A DNA stretch of 64,000 nt from Carettochelys insculpta (Eukaryota; Chordata; Testudines; Carettochelyidae): contig NC_134137.1 of NCBI RefSeq assembly GCF_033958435.1, forward strand, positions 227,209,501-227,273,500, in the 5' to 3' direction. The translations under genes and the position numbers were made by a program. Positions 45,601 through 56,462 of the stretch are shown in pieces (the first letter of the stretch is position 1; each line of letters starts with the position of its first letter). Below the pieces are notes generated by a model that saw nothing but the letters and a program-made list of their open reading frames with translations, was not told the origin of the DNA and made no database searches.

Positions 45601-48600
45601 CATCAATTGATCCCTTTTAGGAAGTGCCTAAATCTGTCCTGGCATAGGAAAGGGCTGTCCCAAGTTCACTCATTCCTCCATCTCTAGTGAAGAGAAGGAG
45701 ACCTGAAGACTGGCTTTTCAGCCTCGTTAGCGTTTTTATTTTTAGAGGCAGAATGGTCAAAAAGCTAAGGTGTAGGACCAGAAATAGTTGGACCTGTGTT
45801 CTCATTCTAGCAAGTCATTAATCACTTTGTGTAATCTTGTCCATGTCACTGCTTTGCTCTGTGTTGTCGGTAAGTGGACAAAACATATACGTAGAAGGAT
45901 TGAGTGGCTAGTCTGATGCTATAGAGTTTGTGTGTGTGCAGAAACTAGAATGCTAATTATTGACTTCCAGTAGACTGTTGTATCCTCTAGGTCACTGGCC
46001 ACTGGTACACTGAAAAACCAGTTGTGGGCCCCACACAGCTCAGTGAAGGAGGGTGGAGGCTCGGGGATTCCCTCTACAGTGGGGTGAGCTGGTGCTTACA
46101 GCTCTAGCTCTGTGGGGCGGGAGAGAGGTGCAGAGGCTTGGGAAGTGGGGATAGACAAGGTATTTAGAGTGCAGGAAGGGACACTAAGCTGGGGCAGGAG
46201 GCAGTGAGGCCTCCATATGGGGGTGTGGGGATGAGGGGTTTGACGTGTATGAGGGGGCTGCAAGCTGGGGCCAAGACATTTGGAGTGCAAGAGTGGGCTA
46301 ATGGCCGGGGCAGGGGTTTGAGGTCCAGGAGGGAGTTAGGGTGTGGAAGGGAGTTTCATGCTGGCAGAGAGAGGATGTGGGTGCAGGCTCTAGCATGGTG
46401 TCCCTTACCTGTGGTGGATCCTGTCAGCCAGGCTAAGGCAGGCTCAGAAGTGGCCACCATGTCCAGCTCCTAGGCTGAGGCGCTAGGTGTCTCTGTGAGT
46501 TGTGCACCACCCACGCACACAGGGGGCAGTGAGGAAGTTATGCGTGTGCTGCCTGTACAGTGCAGCTTTTCTTTGGTGAGCCTGAAGGTCTGGCAAATTT
46601 ATCACATTTCAGAAATTACAAGCATTGTCAGTTTTTTTTTTTTAAAAACAAACAGGTACCGGTAGCCTTTTTTCAGCATCATTTCAAACAGCACTTGATT
46701 TCATCTGCACCGAGTAAACAGTCGTACACAGTGGGCATCAGTGTTCCCTGTAAGGAACACTGATGGGGAGAGTCAGTCGCCACCCAACTGATCAGCAGAG
46801 TGCTCACAACAACAGCATGAGCTTGTACTGGTGGTGCACATCTGCACATGCCTTGGTGCACGTGACAAATTTTCTTCTGCACAAGGATGGAAAATCTTCC
46901 AGGGAAGACTGGTAGGCATCTTCTATTTAAATATCTCAAAGATGTTCATGTCAGCAGGAAGGCTCTTTAATCAGCTGCTGTTGAGAAGAGGTAACTGGAT
47001 TTCACCCCTGAGTAATCCGCACTGAGTTTCTTGATGACTGTATTTTGGATTAAAAGCTGGGAACTGTTGCCTTACTGAAGCATCAGTTGGACTCTCGCTG
47101 AGGAGAGTCATGCCTGGAATCTCAGTCACTTCCCCCCAGAGGTCTCACTTCCCTACTAAGTAACAGAGGAGACCATCATCAGGAGAGTGACCGACTGTGT
47201 TCATGACAGTTCTGGACAACCAATGAGGGAGACAGACACCCCGTTGCTTTCCCTGATGGACTATAGACTTTGCTTTTATGAAGCTTTTACTTGGACTCCC
47301 ACACTCCCCCTGAAGCCTTGCTTCCCTCTTAGGTGATAGAGGGGACCATCACCAAGACTTAAACGGACTACAGCCAGACAAAGGGACGTGAGATGGTTGC
47401 CATGGGACGTGACTGAGGACAACGAGGGACTGCACCAAGGGACTAATTGCAACCAGACTGAGGGGTGAGAGACGACCACGGAGGGACATGATGAGAGACA
47501 ACGAGGGACTGCATCAAGGGAAGCATTGGCTTCCATGACCTGATGGACTGCGTTTAATTGGACTGAACTAATTTTGTATGTTTTGTTAGTTTGAAATCTT
47601 AGGACTTTGATCCATTACTGTGTTTACTTACAATGATAGATTAAGACTCTGCTATATATTACGGAGTTTTGCTGAGGGGTTACTTATTGGTTTAAGTGTA
47701 CTTCACAAAACTTATGAATCTGGGGCAAGATGGGCTACGATGTACAGTAGAGTCTCATGACTGGCAAACTTAATGTTTGCGAATTCAGTTATTCACAAGT
47801 GACCGAGTGGCCGCTTCCCCCGGGGTCCCAGGCACCCCCTGTATTCATGAAAAATCAACATTCGCAAGGGTTCTAAACACGGCACCGTTGCAGATGTTGA
47901 GACCCTACTGTATATTCGTGAGCCATGTTAAGTGCTTGTTACTGCTGTAACCCACATCTGCGCTGCGAATGACTTATGTGCTTTTTTCTTATCCTGTGCA
48001 ATTTGACTTTGGTTGGTTGTAAACATTCACTCAGTAAAACTCCTTTCGTTTCTGAACTGTGGTTTAGTCCCTGTAGAACACGGAAAATGATAGCGCTGCA
48101 CTGTCTGATGCCAAGAACAGTTTCTGAATATTAAGACACTTACTTGTAAGTGGATTGTGTTCATAAGTCTCTCAACAGCTGAAAAGAAGAAAATAGACAA
48201 AATGTCAGTGAAAAATAAAGTGACTGGTCATGTGCATACTGCTGTCTACCTTCATGATCTCTGCTTCCAAGACCTTTCTGATGATGATGATGAATTCGAT
48301 TCTGCTTATGAGATTGGGGCTGTACAAACAAACTGTTCTGATGAAGGTAGCAAACTATAAAGCAAGAAGTTCACACTGTTTTATAACTGAACAGTTGAGT
48401 GCAGTTCAGTAGTTGAATCATAACAGCTTGCTGCATCATAGGGATGTCTACCTGGTACTCAAACTACAGTGGCAGAAATTTTTAACTCTGTGTGTACCTG
48501 CATAAGCAGAACAAAACTGGTGAGTTTGAAGAATCATCCATTCAACAGCCAGAAACAGACTGAAGAGGAGGCTGGGAGGCTGATAACCATGTACCACAAT

Positions 48601-51600
48601 TTAATATTAAAGGAGAAAATGGCAGACGAAGGGGAAGAAGTAGCCTCTGAAGCTAACAAATTGAGAAAGAGAACCAAGCAGGCTGCTTGGAGACGGCCTG
48701 CAATTAAACGTGACTTTTCTTTTGCTGGTGCTGTTTGTTTTATTTCTGTTTTTAATTTATTTTGTAACTGATGAGTCTAGAACAGGGCTCAGCAACCTAC
48801 AGCTCTATAAGGAGTGAGTTGTGGCTCCGGGGCGCTGCCACCGCTGACTCCTCTTGAGGTTTCCTGCCCCACCGCATGTAGAACAGCAGGTGGGCAAGTA
48901 AGATTTGGGTTCAGTGGGCAGATTGAGGCAGGGTGTGCAGCTGGAGGAGCTTGTTGGCTGAGGTAGGTTAAGCCTGGGGATGTGGGGGTTGGGTTTGGGG
49001 CTAAGTGGGGGTTAAGCCTTTGGACAGGAGGGTGCAGGTTTTGAGGCTGAAGTGGGTAAAACCTGGAGCTCTGGGGTGGGTTTATGGACCAAGGGGAATC
49101 GAACTGAGGAATGCATGGTGGTTGTGGAGGATTGATGCGAACATTACTCCCTCCTGCTTAGGAGCCTATCTCCCTATTCCTTGTCCTCATTTGCTCTCCA
49201 ATCCAGGAATGAAAGTAACTTAAACTTGCTAACTGGTACACATCATTATGTGTGCTATTCTTAACATAGGGGTTACACAAAGTACTGTTTGATGTTATTC
49301 GTGAAGGACTGTTTCCTATTCGCATGCACTGCAACTCCTGAAGTATTGATTTTTTGCAACTGAAATTTGGAAAAAAAAATGGCTCTTCTTGCAATTTGAG
49401 TTGCAGACCCCTGGGCTAGAATAACATTCACAGTTAAATGCTAGCCTACCATGGCTAAAAAGGTAATTATTTTTGTGTTTTTAGAAATTCATTTCATTTA
49501 GCATTCTCTGAATTAAAACAGCGCGGTTTATGTAATTTATGTGTTGTAATTAGGCATAAGTATGTAACTAATGGTAATCCTATTGGAGACTAAATTGACT
49601 TCTTTTTGTTACTATTCTCATAAAGTAGTGCTTTAAAATATTTGACTTTTTTTTTTTTTTAAACATTTTGACCAGTCAATTGACTAATTGTTTTTGGACC
49701 AGTCAAACATCCACCCCTAAGTTTGCTGATATTTATCATGCTTCAGCTTAGCATTGTTCACTGTGCGTTGTCTTCAATTTAGGAGAACCCTGCCATGCTC
49801 CGTTGGACTTATGCTAAATCATACAACGTTTACCCCAATTTCCGGGCCACGCCCAAGACTTCCCTGTTGGGAGCGTTGTGTGCATTAGGACCCCTTCTCT
49901 TCTGGGGGTATGTCTTCAAATCTGAAAGGGTAAGTTGGTTGATTAATCTATATAACTTTATTAAAGGTATAATGCACGTGCAAACATGCAAGAGAAGGTG
50001 AGCAAAAGGTCTGTTCCTGAGAGTGTAAGACTAGTGTGGGGAGAAATACCCCAAAGTACTAGGGACGGATTGCAAAGCCTTCTTCTATGAGTGGTGTCTT
50101 ATGCCCACAGATGTGGATGATTTTTGTTTGGTCACAGGAGCTAGTGTTTCTTTTGCTGAAAGAGGGCTCTTAATATCATCTATATAAGTGAGCTGTAAGA
50201 GAGAATTTTAATTAGCAGGTAATTGAGGTCTTTGGAAAACACACACATTGTATCTATCAATTTGTAGATAGACTGAGCTGACAAGGACCTTCCAGATCAT
50301 TTATTCATTTGTTTCCTCTGTCCCATGAAATAATTAAGGGAAGGTCTCTCTGCTGGTCTCTTTTAAATCTTTGGAGATACTACCTTAATCACTCTCTTGT
50401 CTTTTAAAACTTGGTATGATAAAATTCTGACCCGCATTGGAACACTTCCAGGATGTTAAGCATTTTTAGGAAAGTGATATTTAAAGTTTCACATCCAGTG
50501 GCAACTTTAGTTAAAAGCTGTTGTGTCTCAGGCCATGTCTGTACTTCAGGAAAGATTAACATTGCCACAGTCAATCTTCTGGAGTTTGATTTACCACACC
50601 TGGCAGGGACATGCTAAATAAAACTTACAGGATGCTGATACTTCTGCCTCTCATTAGGAGTAAGAGAAGCTGACAGGAGCAAATGCTCTCGTTGACTTCC
50701 CTTTGTGGAGATAGGGTGGAAGTTGAATTAAGGTACATCAAATCCAGCTAATAATTAACGTAGCTTGTTGAATTGGGTGCTTTTATTTAATCTGCTGTAG
50801 TGTAGATCTGCCCTTAAAAATGGAAATAAGACTGATGGGGCAGACATGTAAATGAAAACTACCCATATATTTTTTTTTTTTTAAAGGGACAATATCTCTT
50901 AGGTGGATTCCAAAATACAGAATTTAGAGAACCCATTGCTAGAATGTTATGCAATTTTAGGGTGACCATATCTACGGGGGGGAGAGGCATCTCTTTTTGG
51001 CTACACCAACCCCAAAGAGTTGGGAAGGAGGCAGCAGCTGCCAGCTCTCCTGGGGAAGCGGCAGCTGCCAGTGGTCTCTGCACTTCCCTGAGGGTTGGGG
51101 AGGTAATGTAAGTGCTCTCTGGCCAGCAGCTGCGCCTGCACAGCTGCTGTCAAAAAAGGTCAGCGGGGAGGGGGATGACCCAAACATGGGACAATGGGTC
51201 CCTTTTAAAAAATAAGTTGGGTCGTCTTTTTAGCCTCCCAAATACAGGACCATACCACCCAATATGGGACAGATGGTCTCCCTACGCAACCTCAAAACGC
51301 TTTTTGGTTGAATATGAATATCCCCTGCAACCCAAATAGTTCACTATTGGCCAGACGCAAGAAAACTGGAATATGAAATTAGCTGTATGTAACTGAAGTC
51401 TTCACACATTGACGGGCTAGTTAACGTTTTTCTGTTCTGTGTGTATACAACGGGGTGGGGAACCTTTTTTGGGTTGGGGGCCACTGACCCATAGATCAGT
51501 CAGGGACCATGCAAGTGAGAAGGAAAGAACCAAAACCACTAATGTGATTCCAGACTCTGTTGAGTGTGGAAGGGAGGATGCAGGAGCAGGTTGGGCGAGG

Positions 51601-52392
51601 GTGGAGTGGGCTGAGGGTGAGGGAGTCTGGGTGGGAGGGGGTACAGGATCAAGCTTGGGGTGTGAGTCTAGGGTGGGAGAAAGGGTGCAGGAGGGTTGGG
51701 GTGAGAGTTCTGGGAGGGGAGGGGTTGGGAACAGGGTGCAGAGTCTAGGCAGGAGCAGGTGCAGCAGGGTTTGTAGTGATGGGTCTGGGAGGGAGAAGGC
51801 AGGAGCAGGGTGGGAAGCTGGGGTGGGAGGGAGGGTTCAGGAAGGTGGAAAGGAGGTCTGGATGGGAGGGGTTGCAGGAGTGGTCATGGGGTGCAGGGTT
51901 GGGGTGACTGGGCTGCACTTACTGGTACCCCTCCCTCTGCTCCGAGGCACTGCCTTCCACCAGCCCCTCCCTTGCTGCCAATCAGAGCACTGGTAGGAAG
52001 CCTCTGGGCAACACTGCTGAGGCCACTGGTTCTCCCCCTCCCGTGCCCTGGCTGGGGGAAACAGCAGAAAGTGACAGCATCACCTGGAGCTGCATCCTAC
52101 CTCTTTCCCCCTCGTGACCCTGGCAGAGTCATGGCTTGCCCAATTCAGCTCACGAGGCTCAGGGCTTCAAACCTCCACCCTCAAGCACTGTTCAGTTGGT
52201 GCTGTCTATACTCCTGTGCTTAAGAACTTGCATGCTCTTCCTGCATGAAGATAAGTCGGTGCCATGGAGCATATCTTTTCTTTTACTGGATAGTGATTTT
52301 TTTGTTTGTTTGTTTCCTTCTCAATACAGGACAATACAGAGAAGCTTATCCGGGAAGGCAAGAAAAAGCGAAAATATATTCTCTGGTCCTAA
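42256..52392 (+). CDS. NDUFB4: NADH dehydrogenase [ubiquinone] 1 beta subcomplex subunit 4 (complex I B15), three coding exons
   Basis: Coding exons 42256-42453, 49783-49929 and 52330-52392 join in phase 0 to a 135-residue protein (human is 129). NDUFB4 is a single-pass accessory subunit of the distal membrane arm of mitochondrial complex I; it is not catalytic. Exon 1 carries [20 protein letters not shown] and [17 protein letters not shown], close to the human [20 protein letters not shown]. Exon 2 has [20 protein letters not shown] and the membrane segment [18 protein letters not shown]. Exon 3 has [16 protein letters not shown] and ends ILWS. Donors are GTGAGT and GTAAGT, acceptors TTTAG and ACAG. 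The start was chosen for length and conservation; context is gacATGG. The divergent first 18 residues are normal for this family. It faces HGD tail to tail. Confidence 0.96.
42880..43035. repeat. MITE end in NDUFB4 intron 1
   Basis: 'gtgcaaatctgtgtagacc' followed by 'atgcctgag' looks like the terminal part of a 'tgtctacac' MITE; the other end is unclear. Confidence 0.4.
43180..44740 (+). pseudogene. Decayed non-LTR retrotransposon RT in NDUFB4 intron 1
   Basis: At 43255-43576 the + strand reads [39 protein letters not shown] and [15 protein letters not shown], then [14 protein letters not shown]: the finger and palm blocks of a LINE RT (pattern IPAE.Y..GG...., W..G..P..F, GISLLSI.GKI.A.., CGFR.GR.T.D.IF). 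Near 44590 the C-terminal block [20 protein letters not shown] is still clear. The central part with the catalytic Asp pair is unreadable. It differs from CR1 and is older than the MITE that follows it directly. Confidence 0.65.
44749..45423. mobile_element. Young mosaic palindromic MITE (ttcgaa-rich family) in NDUFB4 intron 1
   Basis: 675 bp with terminal repeats ggctacgtctacacgtgcccc-type at both ends and an identical cat triplet outside each (44746-44748 and 45424-45426). Layout: full arm A 44749-44970; partial repeat of the arm end 44971-45028; partial arm 45029-45201; inverted full arm 45202-45423. Arms 45029-45201 and 45202-45374 appear to be perfect inverted copies. Within the arms are smaller palindromes (aaatggccatgcaaatggccattt-like, gaagcgctga, cgccgcgcggcg). 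CpGs are intact. Non-coding; the two ORFs of 72 and 76 codons in the arms are mirror images. Confidence 0.85.
45424..46738. other. NDUFB4 intron 1, unassigned
   Basis: A MIR-like segment may lie at 45775-45860 ('tagcaagtcattaatcac'). The G-rich stretch 46010-46560 resembles the interior of hAT elements. No exon. Confidence 0.4.
46739..46911. mobile_element. Short non-autonomous hAT element ('cagtgttccc' family)
   Basis: 173 bp from cagtgttccctgtaa to agggaagactg, flanked by gtgggcat (46731-46738) and gtaggcat (46912-46919), 7 of 8. Confidence 0.8.
46912..47742. other. NDUFB4 intron 1, unassigned
   Basis: Possibly part of a degraded LTR whose end would be near 48090 ('cagtaaaactcctttcg' then 'gtagaaca'); no start or target duplication could be found. 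Confidence 0.3.
47745..47910. mobile_element. Tigger/pogo-like (Tc1-mariner) MITE
   Basis: Ends cagtagagtctc / gagaccctactg, flanked by TA on both sides (47743-47744 and 47911-47912), the mariner target. 166 bp, non-coding. Confidence 0.7.
48783..49413. mobile_element. Non-autonomous hAT element in NDUFB4 intron 1
   Basis: Ends cagggctcagcaacctac / gttgcagacccctg; flanks gtctagaa (48775-48782) and ggctagaa (49414-49421), 7 of 8. 631 bp, G-rich interior. It lies about 370 bp before exon 2. Confidence 0.8.
49783..49929 (+). CDS. NDUFB4: NDUFB4 coding exon 2
   Basis: 49 codons. Acceptor cttcaatttag before gagaac (Glu-Asn), donor agg|gtaagt after the final Arg. Contains the transmembrane helix. 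Intron 1 upstream is about 7.3 kb. Confidence 0.95.
50531..50812. mobile_element. 'tgtctacac' MITE in NDUFB4 intron 2
   Basis: Ends ggccatgtctgtactt / agtgtagatctgcc, inverted and imperfect; 282 bp, non-coding. Confidence 0.6.
50959..51283. mobile_element. 'agggtgacca' DNA element in NDUFB4 intron 2
   Basis: Ends agggtgaccatat / gatggtctccct form an inverted repeat known from a common turtle MITE; interior with 'ggcagctgcca' repeats. Confidence 0.55.
51447..52180. mobile_element. One-ended hAT fragment, G-rich, in NDUFB4 intron 2
   Basis: Left end 'ggggtggggaaccttttttg', 'ggccactgacccatagat', then a G-rich minisatellite-like interior (51540-51900). The right terminal repeat is not seen. ORFs of up to 185 codons here are compositional. 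Confidence 0.55.
52330..52392 (+). CDS. NDUFB4: NDUFB4 coding exon 3 with stop codon
   Basis: 20 codons plus TAA. Acceptor is a pyrimidine-rich tract ending aatacag. The tail is unusually basic (GKKKRK) next to the human GKLDRT. Too short to be noticed as an ORF by itself. Confidence 0.93.
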   Translation, partial: DNTEKLIREGKKKRKYILWS

Positions 52393-52479
52393 GTCCCTGG
52401 GAACTGGATGTTGCAGTGCTGCTGTTGGGCTAATCATAGAAAGTGCTGCACATTGATGAAAAGACTAATTCTCTATCAA

Positions 52480-52485
52480 AATAAA
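52480..52485 (+). terminator. NDUFB4 polyadenylation signal
   Basis: AATAAA 88 bases after the stop codon; a second AATAAA lies at 52547-52552. Confidence 0.75.
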
Positions 52486-52552
52486 GTTCCTATTTTTTCA
52501 GTCATAGGACCATGACTTACTGCAAAATCTTCTTGTCTAATATTGAAATAAA

Positions 52553-53642
52553 TCAGATTATTGACCGAATGTGTACAAGAGTTTAAAGACATTAATTTGT
52601 GCTCTTGGATGATGTTCAAAGTTTCCATTTAATCTGTCAGAGCCAGATGCCTGTGTCTAAAAGAAGCCATGGGATGAATTTTAAAATTCGTGGCAGGCTA
52701 AAGCATCAAGTGAGTCCAAGAAGCTATCTGAGTGGCTGTCATCTTGTGTTCTCAGAATTTATCTGGGACTTAGTTTAGTTACGTTGCCGTATTCATTCTA
52801 ATTGAATGATGGACAACTTCTAACTCTATATTCTGAATAGTTCATTAGATGGGCTGAGCAGGTTAGAAAGCTGCCTGGCTGCATTTTCTAGGAGTAATCA
52901 GCCGAACATTAAAACAACTCAGATAAATTCTCAGTTTTTTCCCCAAGTGAAACAGAAACCTGTACTTTAGGAAATCTCAGTTCTCTCCTGTTCTTCTGCT
53001 AGATTAAATAAAGCAAATGGAGATCATTCTCCTTCTAAAAGTGTTTCTGCAAGAGACTCACCCTTTTGAATGACATCACAAAATACAGCTGTGGGTCAGT
53101 GTAAGGCACAGCATGAATGCATGTGAAAAACTGATATTCAGGGAAAGAAAAAATTGCTCATGCTGTTTGTCTGAGCATGCTAAGTAATCCCCTCCCTGCT
53201 GCCACAAACTGATTTGATCTCTCAGGACCAGTTTCCTCAGCTAACAAGGCCTTGAGTTGCCACACACACTTTCTTTGGCAGCTGTACTTGTTTCAGACTA
53301 GCTGTACATGTTCAGTAGGGGTTGTAGAGTAATATGGTACCTCTGGTCTCAGGGGGAGCATTTCCAATTGATTTGCTAATACAGCTATCTTAGGACCTCT
53401 GGGTAGCTCAGAGGGGTGAGGTTACATGCCCCATTAAGTGGAGTTTGGTGCTTGGAGCGAGACAGGTCAGTTTCCGTATTATTTTTAGAGTTCTCTGGGT
53501 TGCTTTTTTTAGTTCCTTGGGAGGAGCACCTGGTGCTGCCAGAGCTTGAGTTGTTGCCTGGCTGCAGGCAAGGTGGATATATATTTTTGAAAAGAGGATA
53601 TTTCTAACCAGAAATTGGGAATGAGGAAGCTAGTGTAAAAAA
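52553..53642. other. Intergenic stretch between NDUFB4 and the nested transposons
   Basis: No exon or repeat recognised. Confidence 0.45.
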
Positions 53643-54435
53643 CAGGAGTGGGCAATAATTTTTGATGGGGGCCACTCCAAGAATCTGGAAAGTGGTCAAG
53701 GATTGCACTCTTCCAAGATATTAATGGAGGTGGAGTGGGGTCTGGGATGGAGGATGGATGCAGAAGGGTAGTAAGGGGAAAGGGATGGGGGTGCAGAGAC
53801 TGGGAGGATGTATGGATTCAGGGGGAGGGGCACAGGGCTTGGGATATGTGGAATGCAGAGGTGGAGGGTTGAGGGGAGGGAGGGTCTGGGGTGCCCAAGG
53901 CAGGCTCTGGCCAGGAAACTTAACCTGGGTGACTCCTGGGCAGAAGCCCAGCTGATTTTGCAGGCAGGCTCTCTACCTGCAGGGCCATCTCCATCTGCAG
54001 GCCTGAGGGGAAGTGAGGGAGTGCTTCAAACAAGAAGTTCTCATTGGCCAGAGACCAGCCAATAGGATAAAGCTGGGGGCAACAGCAATGCTTGAAGCCT
54101 CTCCCCTCCTCCTTTTTGGGCTTGCAGCTATGGAAAGACAAAAAGACAGTTACTTGCTTCTGTAAGTGGTGCTCTTTAAGATGTGTTGCTGATGTCCACT
54201 CAAGATAGGAGTGTGCACTTGCCACATGTGCCGGAAGATTTTCCCGCAGCAGTATGCCTGGGGGGACTGGCCTAGGAGCTACCCAGAGTGGCCTGCAAAT
54301 GTCACACTATGTAGGGCTTCTCTGGTCCCTTCCATGCTCAGTTCCTTCTTGCTGGAAATTCCAAGAGAAGGGAGGAGGCAGGAGATTGAATGGACATGAG
54401 CAACATATCTTGAAGAACACCAGTTACAGAAACAG

Positions 54436-54580
54436 GTAACAAGGATCGGAGGGGTAGCTGTGTTAGTTTGTATCCGAAAAAACGAGAAGTTCTGTGGCAC
54501 CTTAAATACTAACAGATTTATTGGAGCACAAATGTTCCAATACATGTGTCTACAAGGTGCCACAGGACTTCTTGTTTTTT
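54436..54580 (-). mobile_element. Short Penelope-type 3' end with inverted 5' copy (foldback)
   Basis: Flanked by cagaaacag (54427-54435 and 54581-54589). 3' tail at the left: 'ggaggggtagctgtgttag' in + reading. The segment 'gttctgtggcaccttaaata' reappears inverted at the right as 'aggtgccacaggacttc'. Inserted in the DIRS element. Confidence 0.8.
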
Positions 54581-54689
54581 CAGAAACAGATCAGTCTTTT
54601 CTTCAAGTGATTGCTCATGTCCGTTCAACATAGGTGATTCCAAGCAGTGTCCGTGGAGATGAAAGTAACTTCACTGAGAGCTGGCCAAT

Positions 54690-55200
54690 TGCAAGACAGC
54701 CCTCCTGAAGCTTATGTTATCCCTTGCCTGCTGTGCGACAGTATAATGAGATTTAAATGTGTGGACAGACAATCATGTTACTGCCTTGCAGATATCCTGA
54801 ATGGGGATGTAAGCAAGGAAGGCCAGAGAACAGGCCTAACACTAGTGGAATGAGCTCTAATGAGAGCAGGCAGCAGAAATCCAGCTAACTCATAACAACT
54901 ACGGATGTAACTGGTGATCCATTTGGAAATCCTCTGAGAGGACAGTGGGAGGCCCTTAATTCACTCCGCGTATGCTACAAGGAGTTGAAGTGATTTGTGG
55001 AAGGGCTTGCACTGCTTCAGATAGAAGGCAAGTGCCCTGTGAACACTGAGAGCATGCAGGTGCCATTCCTCATTGGTTGCGTGAGGCTTATGAAAGAAAA
55101 CTGAGAGAAAGATATCTTGTTTAACATGAAAAGCTTTAGTCTGAGACAGTTGGGGCCTAAATATTTTCCTGTCAGGTCTGCGGATGTAGCAGCTCAGGGT
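54690..55200 (-). pseudogene. DIRS tyrosine recombinase, broken
   Basis: The - strand frame down to 54961 reads EWHLHALSVHRALAFYLKQC and FHKSLQLLVAYAE, the core after the first catalytic Arg box of DIRS YR proteins. Beyond a stop, near 54830-54930, comes SYIRSCYELAGFLLPALIRA followed by HSTS, where the usual HSTR arginine is replaced by Ser. So the catalytic set is incomplete. Confidence 0.65.
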
Positions 55201-55209
55201 TTTCAAAAT

Positions 55210-56462
55210 AGTGCAGGAGTCCTTGAGCCCATGTAATGTAGCGTCCATCTCTTGTGCAACCAGGCCCATGCCATTGAAAGGAAGGTCCTGGGTGGAGCTC
55301 CAAGCTTCCGGAGACAACCCTGAAAGGAGCCATGAGACTGTCCTCACAGGAAATATGGAAGCAATAGACCTGGCAGTGGAGTTCGCCACATCAGAGGTCA
55401 CCTGCAGCACTGCCCTGGCTGTTGAGGCATACTCTTTCGTAAGGCCCTTAAATGCCTTTTTGGAACTCTCTGGAAGCAGTGACCCAAATTTGGGCATTGC
55501 TACCACATATTGAGGTCATAGCAGACAATGAGCACCTGCTGGTTTACCACCTGCAGCTGGAAGCTGGCTGATGAATAAAGTTTACGACCCAACGTGTCCA
55601 AGTGTTTCCAGTCTTTGTTCTTAGGGGTGGGGGCAGGTTAGCCCTGGCATTCCCTGTGGTTTACTGACTCCATTACTAGGGAGTTCGATGCCAGTTTTGA
55701 ATGTAGGTATTCATGCCTTCTAGTGGGCATGAAGTATTTTCTGCTCTCTTTGAGATTGGCAGAATTGAGGATGGGGTTTGCTAGGGGGACCTGGTGCTTT
55801 TGGCCACCCCTTCGTGCAGCCGTAAGGCAACCCTTGCTGGAGCTGCTTGGCCCAAGACCCCCAAAGAGCAAGTCTGAAGGCCCCTGTATCTCCTCAGCAG
55901 GGAGATCCAAATTTGTGGCCACCCTCTTCAAAAAGTCCTGGTGGACCTTTGCATCATCTTGGGGAACCACAGGAGGGGACACTACAATGGCCTTGGGGAA
56001 CGAGAGACAAGGTGGAAGATGTCTTGGCCAATTAGCCCTCTTCCAACCCTTGTGGAGGGTCACCCGTATCCACCTGCACTGGGGGCAGGTAATTGGTTTA
56101 GCCACCTCTGAGCCCTGGGTGTGTCTCTCATGGGTCACTGAGGGTACCTCTGCTGTGCAGTGACTGAGTGGGCTGCCTGCAGCTGCAAAGGAAAGCCTCT
56201 TGGAGTCCAAGGGCATCATTGAGAAGGCCACTAGGCCTAGGGATGCCATGCAGAGGCACCTGTAGTACTTGGGGTGGTGCTGAGGACTGGGATGGATCCT
56301 GACTCCAAGACTACTCTCGCTGAAATGTTGCAATGCCAGCGCAGAGATTGGGCTCTCCAACCCCTCTGTTACCAGAACTAATCTGACACGAACAATGCTG
56401 GCGATCACTCCTGACATTTGGAGAGGACCTACAGACTTGGGACTTGCCCCTGACCAGCACAC
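55210..56462 (-). pseudogene. DIRS gag-like protein, broken
   Basis: Read on the - strand from 56462: an open frame of 274 codons ends at 55638 and includes a gag-like DDAKVHQDFLKRVATNLDL segment (about 55950) and SRKYFMPTRRHEYLHSKLAS (about 55720). A second frame downstream (to about 55250) gives SKKAFKGLTKEYASTARAV and the SWLLSGLSPEAW block. These follow the order of DIRS gag proteins. The protein is split by at least one frameshift or stop. Confidence 0.6.

Noticed and set aside
47276..47536. 86-codon - strand ORF rich in Ser and Leu
   Set aside because: Lies on locally repeated 'gagggactgca' sequence (47425 and 47500); no domain.
46900..48090. Possible ERV LTR ending near 48090 with an agtaaa signal
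   Set aside because: An LTR-like end is visible but no start, no target duplication and no flanking retroviral sequence; left as unassigned.
48157..48771. Short acidic and basic ORFs before the hAT element
   Set aside because: [23 protein letters not shown] text looks protein-like, but there is no homologue I know, no splice context consistent with NDUFB4, and length is small.
51439..52223. ORFs of 185 and 137 codons in NDUFB4 intron 2
   Set aside because: Gly/Trp/Arg-rich low-complexity translation of a G-rich hAT interior.
55723..56163. 146-codon + strand ORF
   Set aside because: Antisense shadow of the DIRS gag-like frame.
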